DNA of 64,000 nucleotides from contig JAJEKV010000108.1 of the NCBI GenBank assembly GCA_021234155.1, forward strand, positions 400,415 through 464,414, given 5' to 3'. The position numbers and the translations under genes are program-made. Source of the DNA: Isoetes taiwanensis (Eukaryota > Streptophyta > Lycopodiopsida > Isoetales > Isoetaceae). Of the stretch, positions 44,701 to 57,503 are shown in pieces. The stretch's first letter is position 1. Every line of letters starts with the position of its first letter. The notes beneath the pieces are model-generated. The model saw only the letters and a list, made by a program, of their open reading frames with translations, was not told the origin of the DNA and did no database searches.

Positions 44701-47700
44701 CATTATCCTATGCAGAATTAGCAGACACCTGCCTCACCAACATCTCAAGGGCAACATAGATTTAAAAGCATTTTTATGAGGTTTTCACAAAAGAATCGTA
44801 AGCAATCAAATTATTACCTCAAGATATCACTACAGAAGAATCTGAATTACCATAGTTTTCAGCATTTTGATTATTTATTTTGGCTTTAGAAATTGAATTG
44901 CATTTTACTCGCTCATAAGTGTGTGTGAATCAACTTTGTATAAAAGGGTTTTCACCATTCTACGGATCTTAATAAAATCTTTAAGATGTGTCCTGCGGAT
45001 GGTAAATCTTCTCATGCAAAAAAGGCTTTCCTAGTGAAAATTAATAGGTGCATGGCTCTTTTTTTTCCATCCTGCTTGTTTTTATGATGTGCCTGCTGAA
45101 AGTCTACATTTCATTGACATCTTTCTGGTGTCACGTGCCTCAGGAGAAAAAAGATTTCATAACTGGCTAGAAATTCGTGATTGGGCAATAAGTGGGAGCC
45201 GATATTGGGGCACTCCACTTCCTCCTATTTGGGTCAGTGATGATGGATTGGGAGATCATTGTTATTGGTTCAATTGAAGAACTTGGAAAAGGCTCTCAGG
45301 CGTCAAGGTGGGTAATTTGCTAGTTTTATTCCATTGCCAATGTTTCCCTGACTGGAACACTTGCGTTTTGTCTGCTCTTGTCCTTGTATTAGACACATCT
45401 AGGATTCGTTTTGGGCTTAACTTGTTTTGTCTGTGTACAATAGCTTTGTAATATGGTTTTGTGTTCTAGCAATAGTTATTCCAAGCTTATGTTACTATTA
45501 ATGTTTGATCAGGTAACTGACCTTCATCGCCATTACATTGATGATTTAGTAATACCATCAAAGGAGGGTCCAGAATATGGGGTGCTTAAAAGGGTTGAGG
45601 AGGTAAGGATATTTCTAGCCCCCTTTCAATTGCTGATTTTAGATCACTGTCTTGCACTTAACTGAGTTTGAGAGATCAGCTGGCAGTACTTTCTGAAAAT
45701 TTCACTCCTGCTAGGTGTTGATTGTTGGTTTGAAAGCTCCATGCCATATGGTTACATTCACTATCCATTTGAAAATCAAGAACTCTTTGACCGCCAATTT
45801 TCCTGGTCATTTTGTAGCTGAAGGTCTCGATCAAGCCTTGGATGGATGGTATGTTTGATGAAGTCAATGTCCATTATATGATTTATTGTTGGATGGATTC
45901 TAAGTGACTATAGTAGGCGTTAATAAGTTATTTGTTTCTTTTCCCCTCATTGCAATACATTTTCAGTATATTAGAAATATCTTAGAAGCTTTTTGGTAGC
46001 ATGCGGTCTTATAGGCATGTCATTTCTCTCTATATATATAAATGCAGGTTCTACACACTGATGGTGCTTTCCTTTTTAGACAAACCAGCATTTTGAAATT
46101 TGATCTGCAATGGTCTTGTCTTAGCAGAAGATGGGAAGAAAATGAGCAAGAGACTAAAGAACTATCCATCTCCTATGGTTTGTGGTGGACGAGAGTATGG
46201 TGCAGTAAGTCTTGTCTTAACTTGTGTGATTTGAAAAGTTATTGAGTTATATATATGAAGGAAAGAATTTATTAACGTTTCCTTAGATTCCTTTAGTCTA
46301 ATAGATAACATCAAAGCTTCTTTGTCTAGGAGTATCCCTCTAGAAATAACCAGAAGTAAAAGCTCATTGCAGAATCTACATCATGATTACCCTTAGTTAG
46401 GGAACTGAAAGTGCTCTAATACCTTGTAGCGTGTAATGGCTTTTTTTCTTTCTTTTTGAAAAGATTTTATGTGGAGCTGTCTAGCCCTTTTTAAGCTTTT
46501 TTGGCCATTTTCCAAAGTGACCCCATCAAAGGAAAGAAAGGAAGATATACATCATTAACATCTATTAAAAATCCATGGGATCTATGAGACCAGTCAATTA
46601 GAACAGTTTTCTATCATCTAGGAGTCGTTTAATATATTCTGGCATCTTTCTGTGAGGGAACTTAATTTATTATCCAAGATGACTTTTGATGCTGCTCTCT
46701 TGCCTCTTGCCTCTTGCATCATTTTTAACTTTTTGGTCCTGTGAATGCCATGAGAAATAAATGTTACAAGTGTTTTTATTTGATAGGATGCTTTGCGACT
46801 TTATCTCATCAATTCTCAGTAGTTAGTGCAGAGCACTTCACGGTTCAAGAAGGAGGTGTGTTCATGCTGTGGTAAGGCTTTTATAGCCCTTCAGTTAGAG
46901 TACAAGGCACGTGGTAGACTCTTATAGTGAGGGGTTCTTGTATGCAGGTTAAGGATGTATTTTTGCCCTGGTACAATGCATACAGGTTTTGGTCAAAATG
47001 CACTGAGATTGAACTTGGAAGGGCTAGAACCCTTTCTTCCTCTAGATGCAACAACCATGGAAAGCTCAACAAATGTTCTGGATCACTGGATAAATTCTGC
47101 TAGTCACAGCCTTGTCAAATTCGTGAAGAAAGAGATGGAAGCATATAGGCTTTACACAGTTGAGTAGTTGATGCTAATTTTTTTTCTTTTTTTGCTCACT
47201 ATTCTCTGAAGGGCTATTATTCCACAGGTGGTACCATTTTATTAAAAGTTTATAGACAATTTGACAAATATATAATGCGTTTCAAACGGAAAAGGCTGAA
47301 AGGGAGGACAGGGGAGGCAGATTGCAGGGTTGCCTTATCCACACTTTTCACTGTAAGGATGATTGGTATTTTTTGGATTTTTCTTGATATTTTTCCAAAA
47401 GCGATTGATGCACTACATAGATAAGACGATAAATGGAAGTTAGTTTAAGCGTGACATCATCATGCAGTGGGTTTCTTGCTTCATCAAAGGACTGTATTTT
47501 CAGCATAAGAGGACTGTGATCCTTTTTGAAAGCAATAGAGAGATCTGATAGCAGAATTGGTAGATTGAATGATGATGCAAAATGAGAGCAGAAAGAAAGA
47601 CAAGATGCCTAATCAAGATAGAGGAGATTGATCGAGCCCATAAAAACTCCTTTTTCAACCTGCACAGACTGTTATGTCCTACAAAATCTGGTGACTGCTG

Positions 47701-50700
47701 CATATGAACAAGGTAGAATTGGAACCCATTTCTGAATTTTATAGTTACTCCGTTGAAAGCTGTGGTGGATGTTGGGCTAGATTGTGGATGTATAAGTACA
47801 GTTTCTTATACCATGTCTAGAAAGGGATCAATCATGCAAAAGTTTTTTACTCCTAGGCCCTCATCTAGAAGGCTGATTACCATATATTCTATCCCTGCTA
47901 CTTTCTTTGTGATAACAGTAAAATCCCGTTGCAAAGTGTATCTACCGACTTGCATGCCGGACGCCTTTACTGGTTTCAAGCTTTTGATTTATATGATAAC
48001 CTCCCTTTTTTGGGGTAATTCTGCAAATAACACTAATTAACCTTGGTGCATTTTACTTTGAGCGTTTGCCTGTTCATATAGAAGACAATGGATTGTAATT
48101 TGTGTGCAATTCTCCTCATTACAGGTTTTGCTGACTGTCTCAAAACTATGGCACCGTGGCGCCATTTTACAGAAGTCTTGTATCAGGAATTTGAGGAGAG
48201 TTCTAGGTCCTATTGCTGAGAAAGTGTCACTACTGCAGCTTTCCAAAAAGTTGGGGAAAGGTTAGGGATACTCAACAGAACTTTATATAAACCTTTTATG
48301 TTGAGATATTGATTGAATAAAGTGCTTATTTACAGACAGATCAAAAGAATTGAGAAAAGTGTGCAAGAATGATGGCTATTTATAGATTTATACGGATTAT
48401 TAGGGCGTCATAACAAACCCACTTAAGACTCCTCTTAGGTTTGGGGACATTATATATGTTCAATTTCTCTCATATTATTTTGTACTAAAAGTACCCATTT
48501 GCAGGGAAATGATAATTGTTCATCCAGATGAAGGGTTTCTTCAAGATATAACAGGGAAACTAGGCGAGGTGCTGACTGATTGGAATTGTAGATATGTTTA
48601 TGCTTATGTTTTTATTCCCTCGATTCGATACATTATGCTCATGTTTGATGTTGTCCTTTTCCAGTATGTACAAGAGGAGATAAATGTGAAGTATTGTACC
48701 TTGCAATGACCCTTTAAAATTTGCAAGCTTACGTTGCAAGAGCCAGATTTTAGGTCGCGTCTCCTTTATAAATATTTCTTTCTCCCTTAAAAGCTTCAGG
48801 AAGCAGAATAAACTATAGAAGTTTTTATGCACAACATAAGCTTTGCTGATTAGAATCAGTTTCCCATTCAATCTTTCCGAATTCATAATGGGCTTAGTCT
48901 GTCCTCTAAAGATATATTTAGCTTGAACTGCTATTTACTATAGGGTATTCAAATAGTCTCTTGCCAAAGGGGTGGTAGAAATAAACCTGCATTAGTTTGA
49001 GCCTGGTTTGCCTTGGTGCCTATTGAATTGGATTAATGACATTAGTGCATTATCTATGACATCAGTAGTTTCACCATTATAGATGAGCCTTGTCTGGCTG
49101 ATGCTAATGACATTAAAATTAGCTTGCTAGGAAAAAAGGTTAGGAAGGGCAATGGGGTCTGTTGCAAAAGAAGTCAAAGCCATGGATCAAGCAAGCATAC
49201 TTGCCTTTGAGAAGAAACGGAACAGGTCACTTTGCAGGGCATCAGCTGGTGTCTGGCGAGATAAAGGTTGGACATTGGACAAGGAGAGCTACTTATAGTA
49301 GGAGATTTGTTACGTTTTTCTCTATTTTTCTTTCTAGGTGATAAGGGACTTCAAGCCTCCTGATGGTGTTTGTAAAGAAGATACGGATGCTTCTGGAGAT
49401 GGTATGCATCTAATTGTTACCCTGCAGTTCTTGTGAAACAGCTGCTGGTCTTGGATTCTGATCACATGGGTTTGCAGTTTTATCCTTATTTTTTGTGCTT
49501 GTATGACATAGGCGCCATCGTGTTTTGCCTCTACAAATTGATCAATGACAGTAACATTTTAAAAATCATCCAGTTGCAATAGATATAATTTTTCTAAGAT
49601 GAATGCCAAATCCCCTCTGTTCCACAGGTGATGTATTTGGTTATTCTGGATTTAAGACCAGATCAATCCCTTGTGGAGGCTGGAATTGCCGGGGAGGTAA
49701 GTGTGTTGCTTTTCCTGTTTGTAGCTTTGTAATTGTCATTAGGGCCTGATCTTTCCAGTGTTAGCAGCATTTTCTCCTTCTTTAGATATGCTTCATTATC
49801 TAAGTTGTAATGTTTGGATGGTTTCCATCTTGTTATTCAAACTTCTAGGTGGTTAATCGGATCAAAAAACTTACTAAAAGCGGGACTAGAACCAACAGAT
49901 GCAGTAGAGGTGTATATTCAGGTTTTAGATGGGGTGAAACTTCTTCATCGGCATTAAAGCAGGCAGTTGTTTCTCAGGTATGTCATAAATGGACAATTCT
50001 ATCTGGCTTTCATGGAAAACAGTCAGTGGGAACGTTTGTGGTGTAGGCCTCGTATATATTCAAAGCCGTGGGTTCGCTTCTTCCACAGAGGGTTTTGCCA
50101 CTTCATGCAGTAAGTTTGTTCCTGGCGAACCCGGGATCTTCATTTTACTTTGTCACACTTTCCTATCGTGTACCTTTGGCTAGGTTGAGTTGGCTTCCCA
50201 AAAGTTTGAGGGTGTTGGAGGTGGTGACTTCAAGGTCACAATTTGCAGGGCAACATTGTCATTTGATGAACCTGCATTGTTGGAGGCTTGCTCAGGAGGT
50301 TGGTAGTGAGATAGTTGGTGCCATTATTGTATTTTTTTTTGCTATTCTTGGTCAATTTATGCTGCCTTTTTCAGAACCACAACATGCTCTATTCGTAGAA
50401 AACTGTGCTCTTAGCACGAGACCTTTGCCAAGCTTCCGTTCTGAGCTGGCATCCAACAAACAAAAGGTACGCACATACAGCATCCATAACTTTTTTCAGT
50501 TAATGCGAGCTGCTTGAATCGCACGCCATCTTTTCGTTAGGATTATACTAATGAGTTGTACTTGTTTTGGAATAATCACAGGCAGAGCTAGCTATTGCTG
50601 GTGTGGGTAAGTTCACAATAATTCAAGGCAAACATTTTTACCTATCTGTTGGTGATCATTATGCGACTGGACTTTTTGTCACTATGAGTATTATAGTATC
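41723..50700 (+). pseudogene. cytosolic isoleucyl-tRNA synthetase gene, indel-ridden
   Basis: Charges tRNA-Ile in the cytosol. Exons (approximate): 41723-42256, 42331-42540, 42727-42869, 43004-43169, 43327-43439, 43509-43606, 44128-44206, 45144-45307, 45513-45602, 45715-45848, 46048-46204, 46787-46871, 46948-47158, 47228-47352, 48125-48260, 48336-48438, 48505-48568, 48665-48753, 49123-49266, 49338-49401, 49628-49696, 49849-49977, 50047-50109, 50220-50298, 50375-50466, 50582-50700. Nearly all have GT-AG borders. Landmarks: HYGH signature in FATGLPHYGHLLSGTIKDI, RRFGWDCHGLPVE, editing-domain [15 protein letters not shown] and [36 protein letters not shown], and KMSKR in [16 protein letters not shown]. 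Exons 1-4, 6, 7 and 9 read cleanly. Others carry small indels, and exon 11 has an in-frame TGA about 20 codons before KMSKR. DGPPF is DGLPF here. Either a recent pseudogene or a real gene with assembly errors. Confidence 0.9.
44232..44795. repeat. tandem duplication in a synthetase intron
   Basis: About 270 bases occur twice in direct order (44232-44501 and 44502-44795), both opening AAGTTGTTATTCTTCG and both holding GTCTTGCCAGGTGTT and CATTATCCTATGCA. Divergence by eye is 15-20%. It lies between exons 7 and 8 and enlarges that intron. Confidence 0.75.
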
Positions 50701-50791
50701 CCGCATTATCTGGATCGAGGAAGAAAATTTTGGCACCCATTCTTGTAAAGAACTTAAATCTGCCATGGGAACTCTCGAGGCCAATGCTTAA

Positions 50792-53273
50792 AAGCAAATG
50801 ATCTGCTTGTCAATGTAACCTAGAAAATTAAATAAGCGATGGCTAGAGACCCACAAACAAAAACCCACAAATAAGAAGGATAGGTTGCCAAAACAAAAAG
50901 CCCTGCAAGTCACTAAATGCTGAGATTGGGTTGACGGTGCTTTTTGGTGCTGCCATGTGGCGCACCAATCTGTTGCTGAATGGAAGGAAGTTGGCTTCAA
51001 CATTTGCTTTCACTTGTTTTTGTCCATGTCATCCTTTTCCAATTACGACATTGCGGGGGCAAGGCAATCCATCCTTGCAACAGGAGTAGACTTGTTTGCG
51101 GGTCGCGCACAAGGTAGACTTTGTTTACCGGTCGTGGATCCTCCCTTCTTCGCAAAATGGAGCCTCATTGACATGAAATGTTGAGGTGCATCCACATCCC
51201 TTGCGTTTTTTGTTCACTTGTATTTTGAGCGCCCTTTAATTTGGAGGTCATCGTATTTTTAAGGAAAGAGTTGCCGCCTATCTGTCTTAGCAAGCAGTTT
51301 TGGAAAAAATTATCTTCATTTTTGTGCTTTCTTAGATTTGTAAAACCACTTACATCCCATTCAGCCCTGTATGAGAATCATGCATTACCATGTGACATGA
51401 TAGAATGCGAACTATTTTGTTGCCTCCTTATAGAATGCGAACTATTTTGTTGCACTCTGCCATTGTATGTCTTATTTGTTTTACATCTTGCTAGTGAGCT
51501 TTCAATCTCTAATTGTAGTTGTCGTACATATTGCTCGTTTCCTTTACATATTGCTAGTGTCCTTTCTGCCTCTAAATGCTTTTGTATATTCTTGCAAAAA
51601 ATTTCTCTAAAATCTCAAAGTTTGTGGAGGTGGTTCTACTGTGGTTTACTAGATTTTACCAGCTTTTTCATGACGGGGATGGAAGTATTTTGTTTGTTGC
51701 ATCTCGTATTGGGAAAAAGCTTGGATACCAAAAGCTTAAGTGCATTAGAAGGTTTTGTTGATGCTAAAAAATTACCAAGTTAACAAAGCTAGATTGTGTC
51801 AACAACTTGGACATCAAAAGCTTAAATGCACCAAAATGTTTTTGGATGCAAAGTGGCAACGCAAATCATATGAAAAAAAACCGGCTTGCCCACAAACCTA
51901 GGACTGAGTTAATAAAGCCAAATTGAGATGTGAGAAGGCTGAGATGGATGGATGGAACATGGCCTTTGCAACAAACGGACCATGAGATGTCAGAAGGCTG
52001 AGATGGATGGAACATAGCCTTTGCAACAAACTCAAAGTTTACAGACCAAAAAATGAATCGGAGTTTTTTTCGGCCCATGCCTTGCTACAAAAGGAACATT
52101 GCCTTGGCAACAAACTTGAAGCATCCAAACCAAAAACTTATTCTTGAAACATCGCAATACTGGATCAATTTTTGCGAGATCGAGAGTAAGAGAGCTGCGT
52201 ACTGTTGTTGCTCACGTGGCAAGGGCCTTCGTGAACAAGACTAGCCCCACTGGGACCATCTTCTGGGCGTTAAGGGGAGCCAATCGCCTTGGTCGGGGCA
52301 AACCGCAGTGTTTAGGCCCCTATGCCGAGGTCGGGGAGGTCTTACACGAGCTACTACAATCCCACAGGGATCTTTGTTCCTAAAGCTTTGCCATTAACCG
52401 CTCTTGAGGTCGAACGGTTGCCTATCCGCTCCTGCGGTTGCTATACGCCTCCCTATTGATATTGTTTGCCTCCTCCTTCTTGGGCCGGTTTCTGTCTTAA
52501 CACCCTTTGGTAATCGCTACTACTTCACGTTGCTCCCCTGCTCCAACACCATGCCCTCATCTTTGCCCCTCTTGTGGTCAGCGGTGAACTCAAGAGAGCA
52601 TACATCTGCCATCCAAATAGAAATTGTAATCGCATATGGTCTTTTGGAACTGTAGGGGTCTTTCTTTAGTCCCAACTCCATTGCTGCAGATATGGATCTC
52701 ATATTCCTTATGGAGACTTGAGAACATGCTGGGCACATACTAGTGGATCTGCCAAACTATGACACTAGTTCAATGAGTGCACAAGCAAGCGGGGACATGG
52801 GGGTGTCACCTGCTACTATCAAACAACCCTGGCACTATCAGTTTCCCTACAAAAAACTGACAGACACAATGCAACCATTACCTGTGAGTACAATTGCAAA
52901 TTTGCAGTGCGATCTCCTCTTTCTCGCAGTTTGCTACTTTTTCCATGCAAACTCCAACTTATATCGGTACCACACTGATGTGGATAGGCAGGACATGTAT
53001 ATTGATCTATATGATGTCGTAAAGCTCTGTTCTGTCAGTTATTCTGCATTGCATAGAAAGCTTTCTAGTCTGTCGTCACCCACTTCCTGCTAACACATGT
53101 GTTCCAATACGTGGTAGTCACTCCTAGCTATTTATCAAGTTTAATGCAATCACTTTAAGTATCGTCGTTCAATGTGACTTTTAATATTGAAGACATTACA
53201 AGCTGTTTATCAAGTTTAATGCAATTGCTTTAATTATCTCTATTCAATGTGACTTTTATGTTTACTTTACTCA
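50792..53273. other. gene-free spacer downstream of the synthetase gene
   Basis: I find no recognisable gene. Small direct repeats: ATAGAATGCGAACTATTTTG twice near 51400 and 51432; GGCTGAGATGGATGG twice near 51936 and 51998; and an 80-base tandem pair around 53128 and 53207 (TTTATCAAGTTTAATGCAAT). The 180-codon frame at 51241-51783 has no known motif. Confidence 0.4.
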
Positions 53274-53949
53274 CACTAGAATATTGGAAAAAAGGGTATG
53301 TATGAATACAGACTGACAAATAAATAAATGTAAACTTGTCACAAAGAGGAAAATCAAACCAAGACAATGTAGACATAGAATCATTACCAAAATGACGCAA
53401 CAACTTGCTTAATTTTGTAAAAAAATTGTCACAACGTTGATATATATGTATGTAAATGAATTAATTGACATGTCTCATATGTACATATATATTGTCATTG
53501 CTTTGTTTATGTAATACCATTATTTTGATACAAAGTGGTTATAAAACTGACACATCATCGTAAATAACTAGCATGAAAGTGAATTATAAAAGCGTCACAA
53601 TTGTCATATAAAAATGTCAATTTATAAAGAACGTATCTGCCAACTAAATGCACAAATTTGAAATTATTATTGATGCTAATGTGATGTAATATAAGATGCA
53701 ATTATACAATAATTTGGACATAAACTTGACTCAAATGCGACGTAAACTTGCCACTATTATTATCATTGCGTCACGCTTGCGTCAGGTTGGCATGACGCAA
53801 TAAATGACACAACAGGTGACGCTCGTGTGACATCAAACCACGACACCTATAGCGTCAAGTTTTTGTCAATTTGTAGGTCTTAAAAAGACACTTAGCGTCA
53901 GCTTTTTGGACGCTATACTTGACAAAAAACACCATATCCTGTTGTAGTG
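53274..53949. mobile_element. CACTA-like element end (possible 0.68-kb MITE)
   Basis: The right end, read inward, is CACTACAACAGGATATGG, which fits CACTA termini, followed by subterminal GACGC/GCGTC and TGACGC motifs in dense array (53720-53930). A CACTAGAATA at 53274 is a candidate left end, but its similarity to the right end is weak and I see no matching 3-base target duplication. No transposase is present. Confidence 0.5.
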
Positions 53950-53989
53950 TTTGTACTACTTCAATCTCTTGACCTTGACAAGTGAAGAT

Positions 53990-54500
53990 ATATTGCCTCT
54001 ATTGCCTTGAAGATGGCACGAGGAACACATTGGTTTTGATCAATTTGACACACATTCCATTGGACTGGCATTAAGTACATCTATATGTTGTTGCATACTC
54101 GCTGGGGTGTAAGCTAAGAGGTCCGTCATCTACATATATTACCGTCAGATGATATAATGGGCAAACTTGACTCCTGCACCTCTATGCTATACAAGCCAAT
54201 CCTCGAGCTAATCAATACACAAGTCAAATAGCTTAGGAGAAAGTCGGCACCCCTGGCGAACTCCAAGACTACTGATGATGACCCATCTTGATGGTGGCAT
54301 TCGAGCTGAACATGTTTCAAAAAGCCTACTGCATTTTGCAACTCCTAGGAAACCCCAAACATGTAAATCTTTTCCCTTAGTTTCTCTTTGGGAACATGTC
54401 AACAACTTTGGCAAAGTCCACAAAGCAACACAAACCTTGTCCCCCCCCCCCCTTTTTTTTTTTTGTTTTACGCTATCTTTTATCAAGGCTTGCAATGTGA
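53990..54500 (-). pseudogene. second LINE reverse transcriptase fragment
   Basis: Minus-strand frames read SSLGVRQGCRLSPKLFDLCI (about 54208-54270), then GAGVKFAHYII and a (V/Y)(V/M)DDLLAYTPASMQQHIDVL-like box near 54080-54130. The order matches the central RT domain. The wording of the motif differs from the L1-like copy at 8830-10132, so this is another LINE clade. C and T runs at 54440-54465 interrupt it. Confidence 0.65.
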
Positions 54501-57227
54501 AAATATGGTCTATGGTGAAATGTTTGGCCTAAACCCTACCACGGCAAATGCACGTATTTCAATTCTTATGTCGGTCTTGATTGTTGCTCAAGAATTCCGC
54601 CAACAGCCATTTTTGACAATGAGATGGCCATGATTGTTGGTGGGTAGTTGGTTGAACAGGTGAGTATCACCTACTTTTAAACATTTTCAAATCCATTGGA
54701 ACACTATATATATAACGTGACAAAATCCAATATCTTTACATATATGTGCAATATGTATTCCATATGAAAAGTCGCACATCTTTGGCAAAAGCATTTTATT
54801 TCCAAATATTTTTCTTTGATCTATACATTGCGATTACAATGGTGATTATGTTGTTGAAACAATTTATTCATGTACAAGTCAAAGAATAGTTCAGTAGAGA
54901 TGATAACACAACAATGGCTAGTGATAATACACAGTGTTCTGTATTGCAAAGATGTGAAATAGTTAGCAATCTTTTGTTTCAAGGACCATCATTATGAGCA
55001 TGCTTATGATGTATTTTCAACTCATGTGCTAAATATTCTAAATAAGGTGCGCCCTGGACTACCTCGGTTGTGGGATCCATCTATTCTATGGCTCAGATTG
55101 TATATTGGAGCCTTTGGGTGCCTCTCGTTTCGATTATGGTCATTTATGATTGGGGTGCTTATGATTTTGAAATATGAAATACAGGTTCGCCTAAGGTTTT
55201 GGAATATGAAATACAGAGACTCATCTCTATATGGGTTCGCCTTAGGTTTTAGAATATGAAATGCGGAGACTCAAATCTCTACCAAAATAATTTGATATTC
55301 TAATAAGAATACTTTAATCAATGCAACCAATGAGCTAATGTGCTTATTTTTTCTATTGAATCTGTCATTTAAGAAACCCTCCCTCCCCCCCCCAAATCTA
55401 TTACCAGACTTCCATCCTTGATAAGTCCTACTGGAAATATCAAGCCTACCTTTAGCAGCCTTAGGAATTTAACAGGTAATTATTCCTAAGCCAGGATAAG
55501 GTCATAATTCTATAATTTTTCCTAAATCCAACAACAGGCCCTTTTGTGCATATAATCCAAGAATCTGAACTGTTTTGTATCACAAAACTAAAGTTTTGAC
55601 AGCCAATGCATAAGCTACTAAGCAAATAGAATCCCTATGTACCTTAAGTCCTGTGGCCAAATTCAGTCAACTGCATCTAACAAGCCCTGTCTAATTATCT
55701 GTCTTAAATTCTTAGTAGGTTCTTTATCCTCAATTTGAGATCAAACAAGCAGGTCCATGTACCCTTAAATTTACCAAGTACCAGCATTCTTGCTTATTGT
55801 TTTCAACAATTCCATAGCTTAGTGCCTTAGATTGTAACTCCAAGTAGCAGATTCTCCTAAATTATGACATCGATCAAGCTCATGCATAATACACCATTCG
55901 GTTTTTTATCTAATGCAATCGGATTTTACAACATATATGCTCTAACTCTAGTCGTACTTAATCCACATCAATACAATATTTTGTAAACTAGCATTTCAAA
56001 ACCTCATTCTAATACAATTGCAGAGAGTACAAGATCCAAAGCAATATTTCCTTAAGTAAATTCAGCACTGGAACCATAGCATGATATCCTATTGTTTAAA
56101 TTCGGTTTTACTGCGTGGTGGAAAGCTTTTTTGATTTTTTTCGCGGATGGTATGCCTATAATTTGCTATGATTTTATTTCATTTCTACTGTTCCAAAAAT
56201 ATTTCCGATTGCCAAAATTGAAATGTCCATCGAGAGTGTTTATTAAGTTTCACAAAATTTCCCATTTCAAGACGTGCATGCTTGCCAATTGTCCAAAATT
56301 TTGAAATTGGGGATTGTATTTCCGTGGTGATTAGGGTAGAGTTACGTAGTGGCACTCCAAAGAAGAATTCGAGCCCATTATGGTTGGGGTTTTATTTTGC
56401 TCTTTTTCGTCCATGCTTGAAATGATTGAGTTTATAGTGGTTTGACATTGTATGGCATGGTGTTCAAAGTCAATGATGGTTGAGGATTTTCGTACGAGAG
56501 CCTCTTTGTGTACTTCGGACGGATATGCGATGAATTGAATCTTGGGTTGATTATGCACCTCCAATGATAATCTAAGCGTCTTTATTTTTGTGCATCTGAA
56601 TTTATCGAGACCATATAGCTGGGAATCATCAAGTCCATACATCATAAGGCCTAAACTAAGATTAAGGTAAGAATTCAAACACACAGAACCAACCTAATAT
56701 GTAAAAATAGGTGATTAAGGTATATGCTTCGCTTTTTGCAGGTGGATTTATTCTGGCACGTTGAAGCTTGGAACTGGCATCAAAAAGCTATATGCATGCC
56801 CTCCCCTGTATGATCCCAAACTTTATGCATGGTTATAATTGTCATCTTTCCATTTCTGCATGCTTATGAGGAGCAGCTAATGCAAATTTTATGGATGCAA
56901 CAATCATCATCCTGGAAGTCACTATTAAAATGAGAATACATGCATCAGATGTATTTGAGGTATGTTTATTTCAAATTAGGGGTGAGTTAGAGTTTCTTTG
57001 CTGTTTGTTATTCATCCAGTTAAGGAGTTTTTGGCTTTCTTGCTATGTTTGATTCATCTATAGCTATTGTAGGTAATCCAACAAAGAGGAGTTTTTGCTC
57101 AGTTGTATAGAGTTCTGTGGATTTGCAGAGCCAGCCATTCCAGTCTTTGCAGTTGCCACTTTTCTACTTTTAGGCAGTTGGAAGCCTCATCTAGGAGTAA
57201 AATTACATGCTATCACCAAGGCATTTT
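54501..57227. other. gene-poor stretch
   Basis: An 80-codon trace at 55026-55259 (TPSILW-like, IGAFGCLSFRLW) faintly recalls copia integrase but is too weak to call. A 40-50-base segment is repeated at about 55185-55255 (GGTTTTGGAATATGAAAT). The 117-codon minus frame 56331-56684 is unrecognised. An exon-like piece between AG and GT lies near 56742-56785. I make no gene call. Confidence 0.35.
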
Positions 57228-57503
57228 GGGGTGAAAGCATGTTAGGGCCTACATAAAAAATTACCAAAAAGGTACTTTTCTGTGTACTTCTGTGCAAGTA
57301 CATAATTGTATTTTAAAGTACCTAGACTACAAGATTGACTAAAAGAAATTGTGTTATGTTCAAGAGTAGTAGTACATACATGTTGTAAGGTACTTTGTGA
57401 TGTCAAGAAGATGTTAAGAACTCAAATATATCATCATCTTTGACTACCCAGAGTATTTTCCAGGTAGTTTCCAAAACATGTAGGCCCTAACATGCTCTTA
57501 CCC
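57228..57503. mobile_element. 276-bp MITE sharing ends with TIR A and TIR B
   Basis: Left end GGGGTGAAAGCATGTTAGGG plus CCTACAT; right end read inward GGGTAAGAGCATGTTAGGG plus CCTACAT: a 27-base inverted repeat with two or so mismatches. The middle carries six or more GTAC sites (expected about one), including AGTACAT, as near TIR A, B and 17450. Target duplication not clear (TTT on both sides). Confidence 0.8.

Noticed and set aside
55026-55259. copia integrase fragment
   Set aside because: Only a loose likeness (GAFGCLSFRLW); no HHCC or DDE residues and no copia LTR nearby.
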